Shown here: positions 34,018 through 43,819 of the stretch, in pieces
How positions within the stretch are numbered: the first letter of the stretch is position 1
Layout of the letters: every line of letters starts with the position of its first letter
Origin: Reticulitermes speratus
Taxonomy: Eukaryota > Arthropoda > Insecta > Blattodea > Rhinotermitidae
Reading direction: 5' to 3'
Assembly: GCA_021186555.1 (NCBI GenBank)
Contig: JAJKFL010000006.1
Location: 41,832,705 to 41,896,704, forward strand
DNA length: 64,000 nt
The notes under the pieces: model-generated
What the model was told of the DNA's origin: nothing
The model's input: only the letters and a program-made list of their open reading frames with translations
Database searches by the model: none
Translations under genes and position numbers: made by a program

Positions 34018-34403
34018 CAGGGTTATTCAAAATGATTGTCGGGGTTTTAACAACTTGTCATAACAATATACTTGAGATAGGAGTATATGTATTTTTTTAT
34101 TTAATAGAACAACACTCCAAGTTTTTGTGACTACCTTACAGGTGCTCTATATGTGCACCCTTTGTGATTCTACAAACATCAACACGATAATCGAGTTCGT
34201 TCCAAACTTTTTCTAGCATGTCAGCGGTGATGGTTTCAATGGCGGTTCTGATTCGTACCTTCAGTTCCGTGATACTTTCGGAAGAGGAGGAACATAAACC
34301 TGATCCTTGACGTAACCCCATACAAAGATATGACATGGGGTTGCATCTGGAGAACGAGGTGGCCAAGATGTTATAACCCCGACAATCATTTTGAATAACC
34401 CTG
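34018..34403 (-). mobile_element. Deleted mariner-like element, copy 1
   Basis: Flanked by TA (34016-34017, 34404-34405); ends CAGGGTTATTCAAAATGATT and its reverse complement. The minus strand (34366-34136) codes the C-terminal part of the transposase: in one frame PPRSPDATPCHIFVWGYVKD, typical of the last catalytic Asp region of mariner transposases (SPD motif), then after a frameshift ELKVRIRTAIETITADMLEK and WNELDYRVDVCRITKGAHIE-HL. The N-terminal part and most of the catalytic domain are deleted, so it is non-autonomous. Confidence 0.8.
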
Positions 34404-34559
34404 TATATTTATATTATTCAAAGTGACAGACATAACCGTGACTGTGAGAAAATTTGACATTTCATCTGCTACTTAAACCGGATGTAAATTTCCTTTATTA
34501 GTATAACCTTCTTTTAACTACTTACTGTAGGTGTAGACAGTTATTGTTGCATCTAAGCA

Positions 34560-34755
34560 CACTCAAGGACACACACACTCTATAGGAATCCTCTGGACGA
34601 GGGATCGGCCCGTCACAGAGACTTCTACCTGACAACACACAACATTCACAAGAGAAAAACATCTATGTCCCCGGCGAGATTTGAACCCGCAATTACATCA
34701 AACAAGCGGCCGCAGAACCACGCCCTATACCGCGCGGCTACCAGGATTGACCGGA
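34560..34755 (-). mobile_element. SINE-II, variant tail
   Basis: Type B body and head (B box GGGTTCAAATCTC) but the 3' end is replaced by a segment (34521-34560, TTACTGTAGGTGTAGACAG) shared with the copy at 42935. This defines a subfamily with a different tail. Confidence 0.65.
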
Positions 34756-35230
34756 TGGGAATATCCTAGTAGAAATTGTACATAGGAATGCAACACGTAA
34801 TTGCAGTTCTATAAACACTGTAGAGTTCTTGTTAGCTCTACAAGACACGGTAATGTACAAAGGTTTGCGGTCAAGAAGATGTCGCATTTAGCTACATTCA
34901 GAATAACTTGTTTGGTTGTTACGTTCTAGGATCGCTTAACGGCGTCATTGACACGGATCAGGTTGTACGTCAAACAGTCATTTGTATATATTTCGGCACC
35001 AAATATCTATAAAATATAATTAATAAATTACGTCCGCAGATGCACTTGAACAGAAATAATATATTATAATCAGCACAATAATATTTTATTATTTTAAGAT
35101 AATTCATCGCTGTTATGCTTTTTATAAATCAGAATTATGATAAATTTTTGTTTTGACTTGATTTATGGTAATTATAATATTTTATGTTATTATTATACGT
35201 GAATATAATAATCGTAACAATATACGATCC
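34756..35230. other. No recognisable feature
   Basis: AT-rich. A possible family border (CAGATGCACTTGAAC) lies at 35037-35051. Confidence 0.35.
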
Positions 35231-35232
35231 CT

Positions 35233-35273
35233 TAGTACGACATGTTTCGACCTGTGTATGTCGTCTTCAGCTT
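35233..35273 (-). ncRNA. Hammerhead-like motif, intact boxes
   Basis: CTGAAGA (35264-35270), a 3-bp stem II (GAC/GTC), GAAA (35245-35248), stem III ACATGT, cleavage base C (GTC type). Stem I pairing is weak. Confidence 0.45.
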
Positions 35274-35639
35274 CATTGTATAACGTAATGAAGTTTTGTT
35301 TCGTGTGTTGTAGGTACATAACTACTGGTGATGTGGTGTGGGTACTGGTTTGTGTTGCCTGTTGGTGAGTGTTTTCCTAGGTTTATATTGGGGTTTAAGC
35401 TTTGTGTGAGTAATGTGTCAAAAATCGGGATTCTGGTGACAGTGTGTGTTTGTCGTTTAAGTGCTGTTTTTTTTGTTGCTGAGACTGTGTATGTAAAGTT
35501 TCTCCATGGTGTTCGTGTGATTTCCTCTGTTTGTGATGTGCACTATGCCCAACAGTGTTTCTCAATTTACATTCGTTATCATGCAACAGAAATTTACGAG
35601 TCATGTCAAAGCAAATTTGTTAGCTGAGTCTCAAATATA

Positions 35640-36204
35640 CAGGGTTATTCAAAATGATTGTCGGGGTTTTAACAACTTGTCATACACAATACACTTGAGA
35701 TAGGAGTATATAGTTGCACCGATGGATCAAGAATTTCTCAAAGTTTTTTTTTATGATGTGCGGTGTGCAGTAGTTATGCATTTCTCCGCTTGGAGCGCAG
35801 TTTACTAAGATGGCGGCGAACGGCACTGAGAAGGCGTTTTGTGTGTTTACATTTCATGAATGTCGGTCAGTTACAATTGTCCAGCTGCAATTCCGCACCA
35901 AATTCTGGAAACAACCACCATCTGACAATTCCATTCGAAGGTGGTGTGCACAGTTACAAGAGACAGGATGTGTGTGTAAAAGGAAAAGCACCGGTAGGCC
36001 GTCTAGAAAAAGTTTGGAACGAACTCGATTATCGTGTTGATGTTTGTAGAATCACAAAGGGTGCACATATAGAGCACCTGTAAGGTATGTCACAAAAACT
36101 TGGGGTGTTGTTCTATTAAATAAAAAAAATACATATACTCCTATCTCAAGTGTATTGTGTATGACAAGTTGTTAAAACCCCGACAATCATTTTGAATAAC
36201 CCTG
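35640..36204 (+). mobile_element. Deleted mariner-like element, copy 2
   Basis: Flanked by TA (35638-35639, 36205-36206). Terminal inverted repeats are about 72 bp (35640-35711 and 36133-36204), unusually long for mariner. From ATG 35810 the plus strand codes MAANGTEKAFCVFTFHECRS, followed by a helix-turn-helix segment (FRTKFWKQPPSDNSIRRWCA, ETGCVCKRKSTGRP), the DUF4817-type domain of these elements. Near 36000 it joins directly to the far C-terminus (KVWNELDYRVDVCRITKGAH), with the whole catalytic core deleted. The join is out of frame with the start at 35810. Confidence 0.85.
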
Positions 36205-36206
36205 TA

Positions 36207-36645
36207 TTTTTTGTGGACGTTACTTGTAACTCCAGGTTTCTGCCACTGTACATGCGACATATATATTACTGGACCACTCGTTAAACATTGACATTTCATA
36301 TTTCATCTAGGCTATTTTATACACTAAAGTACTTCTATTTATAATACTCCTTCCCTCACTCCCTGTAAACCTTGCGCCGTTCTTTTTTCGATTGTTTTCC
36401 CCATTTCAATTTTAATTTGCATAGAAATTCGCCTGAATTTTCCAGCTCTCTAAAGCTGGTATAAATTTTACGTTACTTGTACCGTACATTTTTAATTATA
36501 TATATGTTATGCAGACAAATGTAGGCCTCCACTAATCTATAGTGAAAGCAGCATGACCGACCGGTACAGATACCAATAACCGAATACATCTAACGGCTTT
36601 TTAAGAATTTTATATACCAATAATATAGCTGTTGTAATTTCAACA
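36207..36645. other. No recognisable feature
   Basis: Unassigned AT-rich sequence. Confidence 0.35.
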
Positions 36646-36650
36646 AAAGA

Positions 36651-36693
36651 GCCCCTGAAGATGAGCCTTATATAGGCTAGAAACATGTTGGGC
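36651..36693 (+). ncRNA. Hammerhead ribozyme motif, complete core
   Basis: Stem I GCCC/GGGC (36651-36654, 36690-36693), CTGAAGA (36655-36661), stem II AGCC/GGCT flanked by a G-A juxtaposition, GAAA (36680-36683), stem III ACATGT, cleavage base T36689 (GTT type). It is solitary: no inverted partner was found nearby. Confidence 0.7.
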
Positions 36694-36792
36694 AACATTT
36701 AATAAAATTGTGTTAAATAACATAATACTGTGTACATTTGTCTGCTTAAGATATATACTGGTATAAATTATTATTGTCTTGTGTAAAAGCTA

Positions 36793-37062
36793 AAGTTAAA
36801 GCTATAGCTACAGAGGCCTGGAGAGGCTTTTAGGGCTTCAGAAGGTTCAGGCTCCCAGATTTCAAGATAATCGGCACATGAAGGTTGTCAGCCCTGGGCA
36901 CCGGCCGCCTTTATCCCCCACGAAATATACCTGATTCTCATTTCTGTTAGAAGCTGAATAGACCCCAGAGCCATAGTGCGACAGGAAGGATTATGTCAAT
37001 GAAAAATTCCAATGACTTCATCGGGAATCGAACCGGCCACCAACGAAATGTGCCACCGCTTC
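36793..37062 (-). mobile_element. SINE-I
   Basis: Body blocks GGCACATGAAGG, CACCGGCCGCCTTTA and AATGAAAAATTCCAATGACT with B-box region CGGGAATCGAACC; the head part is shortened (GCCACCAACGAAATG). More diverged than 26134. Confidence 0.7.
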
Positions 37063-37594
37063 TTATTGTTATTTCTTAACTTTTGTATAAAGCTGTACCA
37101 TTAAAATTGTTCTGTCCGTATTGTGTCTCTTTACACTTCAGAAATTGAAATTTAGAAGGGAATTGAAAGTTATTTGAAGATATGTTAGACATCGTCCACG
37201 AATACTCATTGCGAATTCGTCCATCTTCCTAATTTTAAGTAAAAAATAACACAGTTTCGGAAAAGGGTAGGCCTACTCTTTGAGCTTCTCGTAGAATGAC
37301 CTTCATAAACTGGGCCTGGATTTTGACTGTGAGATTTTTGCTGTAATTTAGGGCATCGCCGTTCTAAGAGAAACAGTTTTAATTCAAACAAGATAAGAAG
37401 TATGTACATTTAATATCGTGAAATCCAAATCAATTCGTTTGCTTATACTGCGTCATAATAAGAAACTTTGAAAATATTAACAGGAGCAGCTTTTCATTGA
37501 AATGGAGAAAGAATAATTTCTTTTAAATAAAATGGAATATTGGGAAGTTAATTCCAAAAGTGGATTTCACATCAAAACAAAAATAATATTTGTA

Positions 37595-37775
37595 GGCGAA
37601 CTAAATAACTAACGAACTAACAAATCAACCAACAAGCAATCAAATAACTAACCAACAAGCAATCAAATAATTAATTTACTAATACCCAACCAACCAAATA
37701 ACTAACCAACCAATTAGCCAACCAAATAATTAACCAACCAACAACCAATCAACCAACTAACTAGCTAGTTAAATA
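37595..37775. repeat. Degenerate AACCAAC/AACTAAC tandem repeat
   Basis: About 180 bp of 4-11 bp units such as AACCAACC, AATAACTAACC. Not the insect telomere repeat (TTAGG). Confidence 0.75.
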
Positions 37776-37842
37776 AATAAATGCACAGAGCACAGGCCTT
37801 CTTGTTAATTGGTTAAAGTGCAGTCTCACCTAATCAACAATT

Positions 37843-38000
37843 CTACGGTTCCTTTACACTATTCAGAACAGCTTGCTACTGGTCCCTATCTTCAGCCAGA
37901 TGAATCCCGTCCACACCCTTTTATTCTTTCCCTTTAAGACCCGTTTTAATATTATAGTCCCATCTACGCCTATGTCTTTCAAGCAGTCCCTTTCCTTTTT
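37843..38000 (-). mobile_element. LINE-B 3' fragment
   Basis: Blocks CTACTGGTCCCTATCTTCAG, TTTTAATATTATAGTCCC and CTACGCCTATGTCTTTCAAG match the LINE-B terminal coding region. Confidence 0.55.
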
Positions 38001-38064
38001 CCAGTTTAGGAGTTGGGCGAGGATCTAACCGCACCTTAGCGTAACAACTTTTGCGTGTTACAAA

Positions 38065-38420
38065 ATGTTACATAAGTCAAATAAATAGCGTTCAAGAAGT
38101 AGCCCTAATGTTACATAGGCCAAATAGAAAAAGCGTTAAAGAAGTAGCCCTAATGTTATATAAGCCAAACAAAGAGCGTCAAAGAAGTAGCCCTAAAGTT
38201 ACATAGGCCAAATAAATAGCGTCAAAGAAGTAGTCCTAATGTTACATAGGCCAAAATGGAAACAGCCTTAAAGAAGTAGCCCTAATGTTACATAGGCCAA
38301 ATAGAAAAAGCGTTAAAGAAGTACCCCTAATATTACATAGGCCAAATAAAGAGCGTCAAAGAAGTATCCCTAAAGTTACACAGGACAAATAAATATCGTT
38401 AAAGAATTAGCACTAATGTT
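38065..38420. repeat. About 44-bp tandem repeat, eight units
   Basis: Each unit contains AAAGAAGTAGCCCTAATGTT followed by ACATAGGCCAAATA and GAAAAAGCGT or AATAGCGTC. Units differ by a few substitutions; alternate units share variants (AATAGCGTC against GAAAAAGCG), hinting at a two-unit higher order. Confidence 0.85.
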
Positions 38421-38523
38421 TTTCGGAATTTAGGCCAGACTATGTGAGAATCAAATTTATTACAGTGGAGAGAGTGCAAACTACGGCCTTCTGAGATGTG
38501 CAACATGTAGTGTTGTAGACAGG

Positions 38524-38560
38524 TAGTAATGTTTCGGAGAAATCTATTGCCTCCAGATTC
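38524..38560 (-). ncRNA. Degenerate hammerhead, GGAGGCA subfamily
   Basis: Box CTGGAGG, GAAA (38532-38535) and ACATTACTAC, parallel to the motif at 48215-48262. Probably inactive. Confidence 0.3.
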
Positions 38561-38865
38561 TGGCTAGGTTATTTCGAAACGTTCACTCTTGGATACCAGA
38601 ATACACGCCGTCATATTCCGGAAAATTCTCCATAAACTACTAGTAATATACATAAATAATAAATTAGGTTTCGAGTGACATAAAACTCCATACATTCTGC
38701 ACCTTGGCACTAGATTTAACTGAGCAATAGCCGAAGTGTGTCACCACATTTGCTCTGTGAGGGAAATCACTTTCTGAATCCAGACTTGGGTTTCGTGTTG
38801 ATTTTGCTGGAAGTTAGTCACAATTAAAGCTGAACAATAAATTTTACTAATCGCCCCCAAAACGA

Positions 38866-38930
38866 GGGCCGGGATAGCTCAGTCGGTATAGCGACTCGCT
38901 ACAAGCTGGACGGTCCGGGGATCGAATCAT
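38866..38930 (+). mobile_element. SINE-IV head, split from its body
   Basis: GGCCGGGATAGCTCAGTCGG (A box) to GGTCCGGGGATCGAATC (B box). The body continues at 40079-40290 after an insertion of SINE-II material. Isoleucine/alanine-like tRNA origin is suggested by the head. Confidence 0.75.
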
Positions 38931-39211
38931 GCCGATCCCAGTGGCCGTGCGGTCTAAGGCGTGAGTCTTCGGCCGCTCGCTTACTAGGATCGTGGGTTCG
39001 AATCCAAGCCGATACCAGTGGCCGTGCGGTCTAAGGCGTGGGTCTTCGACCGCTCGCTTACTAGGATCGTGGGTTCGAATCCCACCGGGGCATGGATGTT
39101 TGTGTTGTATTTGTCGAAAGGACGGTAGCATGGAACGTAAAAAGTGACATGAAGGACGAAAAAGGATATAAACAGTACAAAAATGGATCAAAGGGGAAAA
39201 ACCCCGGACAG

Positions 39212-39247
<36 letters not shown>

Positions 39248-39375
39248 CCGGGGGCATGGATGTTTGTGTTGTGTTTGTTGTAAGGACGGTAGCATGGAAC
39301 GTAAAAAGTGACATGAAGGACGAAAAAGGATATAAACAGTACAAAAATGGATCAAAGGGGAAAAACCCCGGACAG

Positions 39376-39426
<51 letters not shown>

Positions 39427-39556
39427 CCGGGGGCATGGATGTTTGTGTTGTGTTTGTTGTAAGGACGGTAGCATGGAACGTAAAAAGTGACATGAAGGAC
39501 GAAAAAGGATATAAACAGTACAAAAATGGATCAAAGGGGAAAAACCCCGGACAGGC

Positions 39557-39589
<33 letters not shown>

Positions 39590-39717
39590 CCGGGGGCATG
39601 GATGTTTGTGTTGTGTTTGTTGTAAGGACGGTAGCATGGAACGTAAAAAGTGACATGAAGGACGAAAAAGGATATAAACAGTACAAAAATGGATCAAAGG
39701 GGAAAAACCCCGGACAG

Positions 39718-39775
<58 letters not shown>

Positions 39776-39906
39776 ACCGGGGGCATGGATGTTTGTGTTG
39801 TGTTTGTTGTAAGGACGGTAGCATGGAACGTAAAAAGTGACATGAAGGACGAAAAAGGATATAAACAGTACAAAAATGGATCAAAGGGGAAAAACCCCGG
39901 ACAGGC

Positions 39907-39938
<32 letters not shown>

Positions 39939-40078
39939 CCGGGGGCATGGATGTTTGTGTTGTGTTTGATGTAAGGACGGTAGCATGGAACGTAAAGTGA
40001 CATGAAGGACGAAAGGATTTAAAACAGTACAAAAATGGATCAAAGGGGAAAAAACCCGGACAGGCAAAAAAAAAAAAA
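38931..40078 (+). mobile_element. SINE-II concatemer: two heads, six bodies
   Basis: Two tandem tRNA-like heads (38931-39004 and 39008-39081, B box GGGTTCGAATCC) precede six bodies of 132-135 bp. Bodies start at 39082, 39243, 39422, 39585, 39773 and 39934; each reads TCCCACCGGGGGCATGG at its start and ends CCCCGGACAGGC plus poly(A). Poly(A) tracts are 29, 44, 28, 53, 27 and 13 nt. This is body type A (GTTGTAAGGACGGTAGCATG). The unit lies inside SINE-IV at the B box. Open frames across the array (lysine or phenylalanine runs) are artefacts. Confidence 0.9.
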
Positions 40079-40290
40079 TCCCGGTGGGGGCGAGATTTTC
40101 GCACCCGTCCAGACCGGCCCTGGGGTCCACCCAGCCTCCTATACAATGGGTACCGGGTCTCTTTCCCGTGGGTAAAACGGCCAGGGCGTGGAGTTGACCA
40201 CCCACCCTCATCAAGTGCCAGGGTTAAAGAAAGAGTAGAGCTATACCTCTACTCCCCTTATGGGCCTTCGTGGCCTGTTCTAGGGAGAAC
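40079..40290 (+). mobile_element. SINE-IV body, continuation
   Basis: TCCCGGTGGGGGCGAGATTT, then CCGTCCAGACCGGCCC, TACCGGGTCTCTTTCCCG and a tail GGGCCTTCGTGGCCTGTTC. Completes the head at 38866-38930. Confidence 0.75.
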
Positions 40291-41045
40291 TTTACCTATA
40301 CTTTTATCGCCCCAAAACAAAGATTTTTTATAAGCGAAATAAAACTACCCAGGCAGGTATTAAGTATAAAATAAGTAGCTAATGTACGTGATATTTAATT
40401 TGTGGTACAAGGGGAAAGGTCAATCAAAGCCGCAACTCTCAGAACACAGCAAAACTTTGCAGAATACATAACAGTATGAAGAGTTTCATTTGTATAGCTG
40501 TCAACATAAAGCTAGAAAATGTCAGCTGATTGCCCCCTGGAATCTAGAATTCCTTTTTTTAGTGACGCATGCCGGACGTAGGGACAACTTGCAATTATTG
40601 AATTGCTATGTTAAATACGAGTGATGGAAACAGACAGGATTGCAGCTGGCGAGTTCTCGGGGGTGTTTGTGGTGGGGGCAGAAAGATGAATGGGGCTGCA
40701 GACATGGGGAAGCTGACAAATGAAGACAAACTGAAGTACTCGGGGTTGCTACCCCATTACGCCTCCCCCAACATTGCGATGGTTACATGACTTATGATAA
40801 CATCTCAGCATTATCCAAGGGGAGGATAACATAAGCAATAAATGTTACAGTGCCTCCAACTTTGCGCCAAGAAATTCCCACAAATTAACAAAAGAAAATT
40901 TGTCTTTGGAATATTTACTGCTGTTTTGTAAATTGAGAAAATTCGTACTATCCTATAAATTGATAGAATTTTTACTATTTCTTAAACTGAAAAATTACAG
41001 TATATAAGTGCTGCAGAAGTGCACAAAACTCGCCGTATTGTCGCT
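40291..41045. other. No recognisable feature
   Basis: Unassigned; a short frame at 40608-40790 has no recognisable domain. Confidence 0.35.
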
Positions 41046-41059
41046 ATTTGTAAGGTTAA

Positions 41060-41370
41060 GGTAAAGGTAAAACTATCCCTATACAGGCCTGTAGAGTCCC
41101 TTAGGGTTCCAGGAGGTTGAGGTTTCTAGATTTCCAGACAATTGGCACATGAAGGTGGTAAGGTTGTCAGCCCTACACATCGACGGCCTTTACTTCTGAG
41201 AGACATCCCTGGTAATCATTTCTGGTAGAGGTTAAGTCGATCCCAGGGCTATAGTGCGGCCAGAAGGATTAAGTCAATGAAAAATTCCAATGACTTCATC
41301 GAAAATCGAAACCGCGACCTTCCGGCATGTAGCGCATTGCCTCAACTAATTGCGCCACCTCATGCCCCCC
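41060..41370 (-). mobile_element. SINE-I, full length
   Basis: Complete minus-strand copy, head including GAGGTGGCGCAATTAGTTGA. A 14-bp perfect duplication ATTTGTAAGGTTAA flanks it (41046-41059, 41371-41384). B box is mutated (GGTTTCGATTTTC). Confidence 0.85.
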
Positions 41371-41384
41371 ATTTGTAAGGTTAA

Positions 41385-41835
41385 ACACGTCTCAAAACTC
41401 CCTACTCAACCATGGAACGTTACTGCACCTACTAAATTGATTGTGGTTTGTGGATATGACAATATGTGGTGTCTGGTCCAGTAGTGGGTTTTGTGACTGC
41501 AGCAGCGAAATCTAAAGAAGCATGTCAAAACAAATTTAGACGTCACAGAAACCAACAGCATGAGGAGGGGTGAAATGGAGGGAACAGTAGGGCCAACATC
41601 CTGCCGAGGACGAACACTTCAAGAATAACTGATGACGTGGGGCTTCGGATTTGGTGCAAGTGAAGAACACTCTGAATATCAGAGCAAGTGAAGAGCTCCA
41701 AGACGATTTTCTGTACCAAGTAGTGAGATAGGCTAATAACATCAAGTGAGTTCGGAGTTGGTTGAAAATGATAAAACGGTTCTAAATTTTACATAAATTT
41801 GCATATCTTATATATATATTGTTGTTAGGATTAAG
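41385..41835. other. No recognisable feature
   Basis: Unassigned. Confidence 0.35.
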
Positions 41836-41837
41836 TA

Positions 41838-42021
41838 GAGTCGAACTCGGTTATAACGTCATGAAAGGGACTGAATATTCTGTGTCGTTATAAACGAGTG
41901 TTTTTATACCGAGTAGTGTAATGTTATGGTTAACTGTAAGGAATTAATTGTTACCACAGAATATCTAACGTTATATACGAGGAGTCGTATAAACCGATGT
42001 CGTTATAACCGTGTTTTGGCT
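41838..42021. mobile_element. Tigger/pogo-like MITE, copy 2
   Basis: TA at 41836-41837, then GAGTCGAACTCGGTTATAAC (CAG start mutated), GTCATGAAAGGGACTGAATA, and a right end with ACCGATGTCGTTATAACCG. The final bases are decayed. Confidence 0.65.
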
Positions 42022-42174
42022 ATATATGGTATAGCGTCCTTTCTAATTTATGGAGATATAATAACCTAAATAGACAAATTGTATGGAGTAACAAGCTTAA
42101 ACCCTCTAACCAGTGACAAATTTCAAAACGATTTTACTCATTTTTAGTATTAGCCATTTTAAAAAATGTAAATG

Positions 42175-42390
42175 TATAAAATGCCTTCTAAAATGCGTGA
42201 TTAAAGGAAAGTTAAAGGGAAGGAGAGAAATGACGGGAAGACGAGGAAGAAGGCGTAAGCAGCCACTGGATCACCTTAAGGAAAAGAGAAGATACTGGAA
42301 ATTGAAAGAGGAAGCATTTGATTGCATCCTGTGAAGAACTCGCTTTGGACTGCGAAAGTGTCGTAAGACAGACTAACAGAATGAATGAAC
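42175..42390 (+). mobile_element. LINE-A 3' fragment, short
   Basis: Codes CLLKCVIKGKLKGRREMTGR, GRRRKQPLDHLKEKRRYWKL, KEEAFD, then a stop and the usual GTAAGACAGACTAACAGAATG end with an ATGAATGA tail. Confidence 0.7.
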
Positions 42391-42395
42391 AGGCC

Positions 42396-42650
42396 ACAAA
42401 GTCCCAGAGGAGGAGTAGAGATGTAGCTTTACTCTTTCTTTGACCTCTGCGCTAAATGTGGTTTGGTTGTCAACGCCCCGGCCGCTTTCTCCCTGGGAAA
42501 GAGACTCGCTATCAATTGTACAGGAGATTGGGTTGGCCCCAGGGTCCTTCTGAGAGAGTACGAAAAATCTTGCCCCCACCAGGATTCAAACTACGGACTG
42601 TCCATCCCTTAGCGAGTCGCTATACCGACTACACTATTCCGGCCGTTTAA
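42396..42650 (-). mobile_element. SINE-IV
   Basis: Abuts the LINE-A tail. Blocks CGCTTTCTCCCTGGGAAAGA, GGAGATTGGGTTGGCCCCAG, CCCCCACCAGGATTC (B box region) and head AGTGTAGTCGGTATAGCGAC. Confidence 0.75.
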
Positions 42651-42934
42651 ATCCCATACTATATAACAACATCAAACTCTTTTAGTTTGCTCACTGTATA
42701 TTTATATATTTTGTATTATTCTACAAATAAATACTTATCACTTCCGCAATATAATTAAAACTGGTCTTTAAAATAGGTACAGACTTTGTTCTCTATAAGA
42801 TAGGAAATGAATTTTATTACACAATTTAGATAAAAACCAGTGTTCAAAGAATAGTAAATATTTTATCAGAAATCTCAGGGATTAATATTAATTGCTATTC
42901 TTTCATTCTTAGTCGTACCTCTTCTACATACTCA

Positions 42935-43140
42935 TTGTAGGTGTGTAGAGGGTTACTGTTGCAAGTGATCACACTCAATGACATCCCTCTGGATGAGGGA
43001 TCGGCCTATCGCAGAGACCTCTACCCGAAAATACAAAACATTCAAAAGAGACATCATTTCTCCGGCAGGAATCGAACCCGCGATCCCAGCAAGCGAGCGA
43101 CCGCAGACCCACGCCTTAGACCGCGCGGCCACTGGCATCG
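42935..43140 (-). mobile_element. SINE-II, variant tail
   Basis: Head with B box GGGTTCGATTCC; shares with 34560 the alternative tail (CATTGTAGGTGTGTAGAGGG, 42932-42951). Confidence 0.7.
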
Positions 43141-43390
43141 AAAAACTGCTATTCCTTGCAGTTATTTAGTGTAGGATATTAATGCTCTATGCTTTAGAAA
43201 ACGTCAGGAAATACTTGAAAACAATGTTTATACACGACATGTAATTATGTAAGGCGTAATGGTTTATGTCCGTGAAAGTGACTTAAGGACCGAAACTGTT
43301 AGTCAGTGTATTATGTGCAATTTGATTTAAGCTACTCCACAGTAAGTTAACTAATTACTTCGCTAATAATGCCGCCAATTTCAAAATAAT

Positions 43391-43815
43391 ATCGAAATCG
43401 GTTATGACGTCATGAACTAACTAACTAACTCCATGTAGCAGAGTCCTTCTTGAGAAGCTAACAGGTCCTCAGCTAGTCAAGAAATTCCCCGCGTTCTATG
43501 AAACCCGAAGGTTCATTACCGCACTCACAACAGCCCGCCACCTGTCCCAATCCTGAGCCATATCAATCCAGTCCATGCCCCCCATCCCACTTCTTGAAGA
43601 TCCATTTTAATATTATCCTCCCATCTACGCCTGAGTCTTCCAAATGGTCTCTTTATAACGTCATGAAACGGACTGAATATTTCGTATCGTTATAAACGAG
43701 TGTTGTTATAACCGAGGATTTGGTTAACAGGGACGAAATAATTCGCACCGCAGAAAATGTGACTCTATAGGCGAGGTGTCGCATAAACCGATGTCGTTAT
43801 AACCGGGTTCGACTG
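43391..43815. mobile_element. Tigger/pogo-like MITE, copy 3, interrupted
   Basis: Left part 43391-43416 (ATCGGTTATGACGTCATGAA) and right part 43653-43815, ending ACCGGGTTCGACTG with TA at 43816-43817. A LINE-B fragment with its duplication separates the parts. Confidence 0.7.
43417..43652 (-). mobile_element. LINE-B 3' fragment with TTAG tail, in a MITE
   Basis: Minus-strand copy of the LINE-B terminal coding region: RRRWEDNIKMDLQEVGWGA, a WIDMAQDWDRWRAVV-like stretch and an AGNFLTS-like end, then a (TTAG)n microsatellite tail (43416-43431 as CTAA). A 15-bp duplication with one mismatch, TTATGACGTCATGAA / TTATAACGTCATGAA (43402-43416, 43653-43667), proves insertion into the MITE. Confidence 0.8.
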
Positions 43816-43819
43816 TACA

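Noticed and set aside
37595..37775. Telomeric repeat
   Set aside because: Units are AACCAAC or AACTAAC mixtures, not TTAGG/CCTAA arrays.
38065..38420. CRISPR-like array of about 44-bp period
   Set aside because: Whole units repeat with no distinct spacers.
39092..40214. Frames with long Lys or Phe runs
   Set aside because: They read through poly(A) tracts and SINE-II bodies; no independent coding evidence.
43262..43320. Hammerhead at GGACCGAAACTGTTAG
   Set aside because: No CTGANGA box (CGTGAAAGTG instead), stem III not self-complementary and no border motif.
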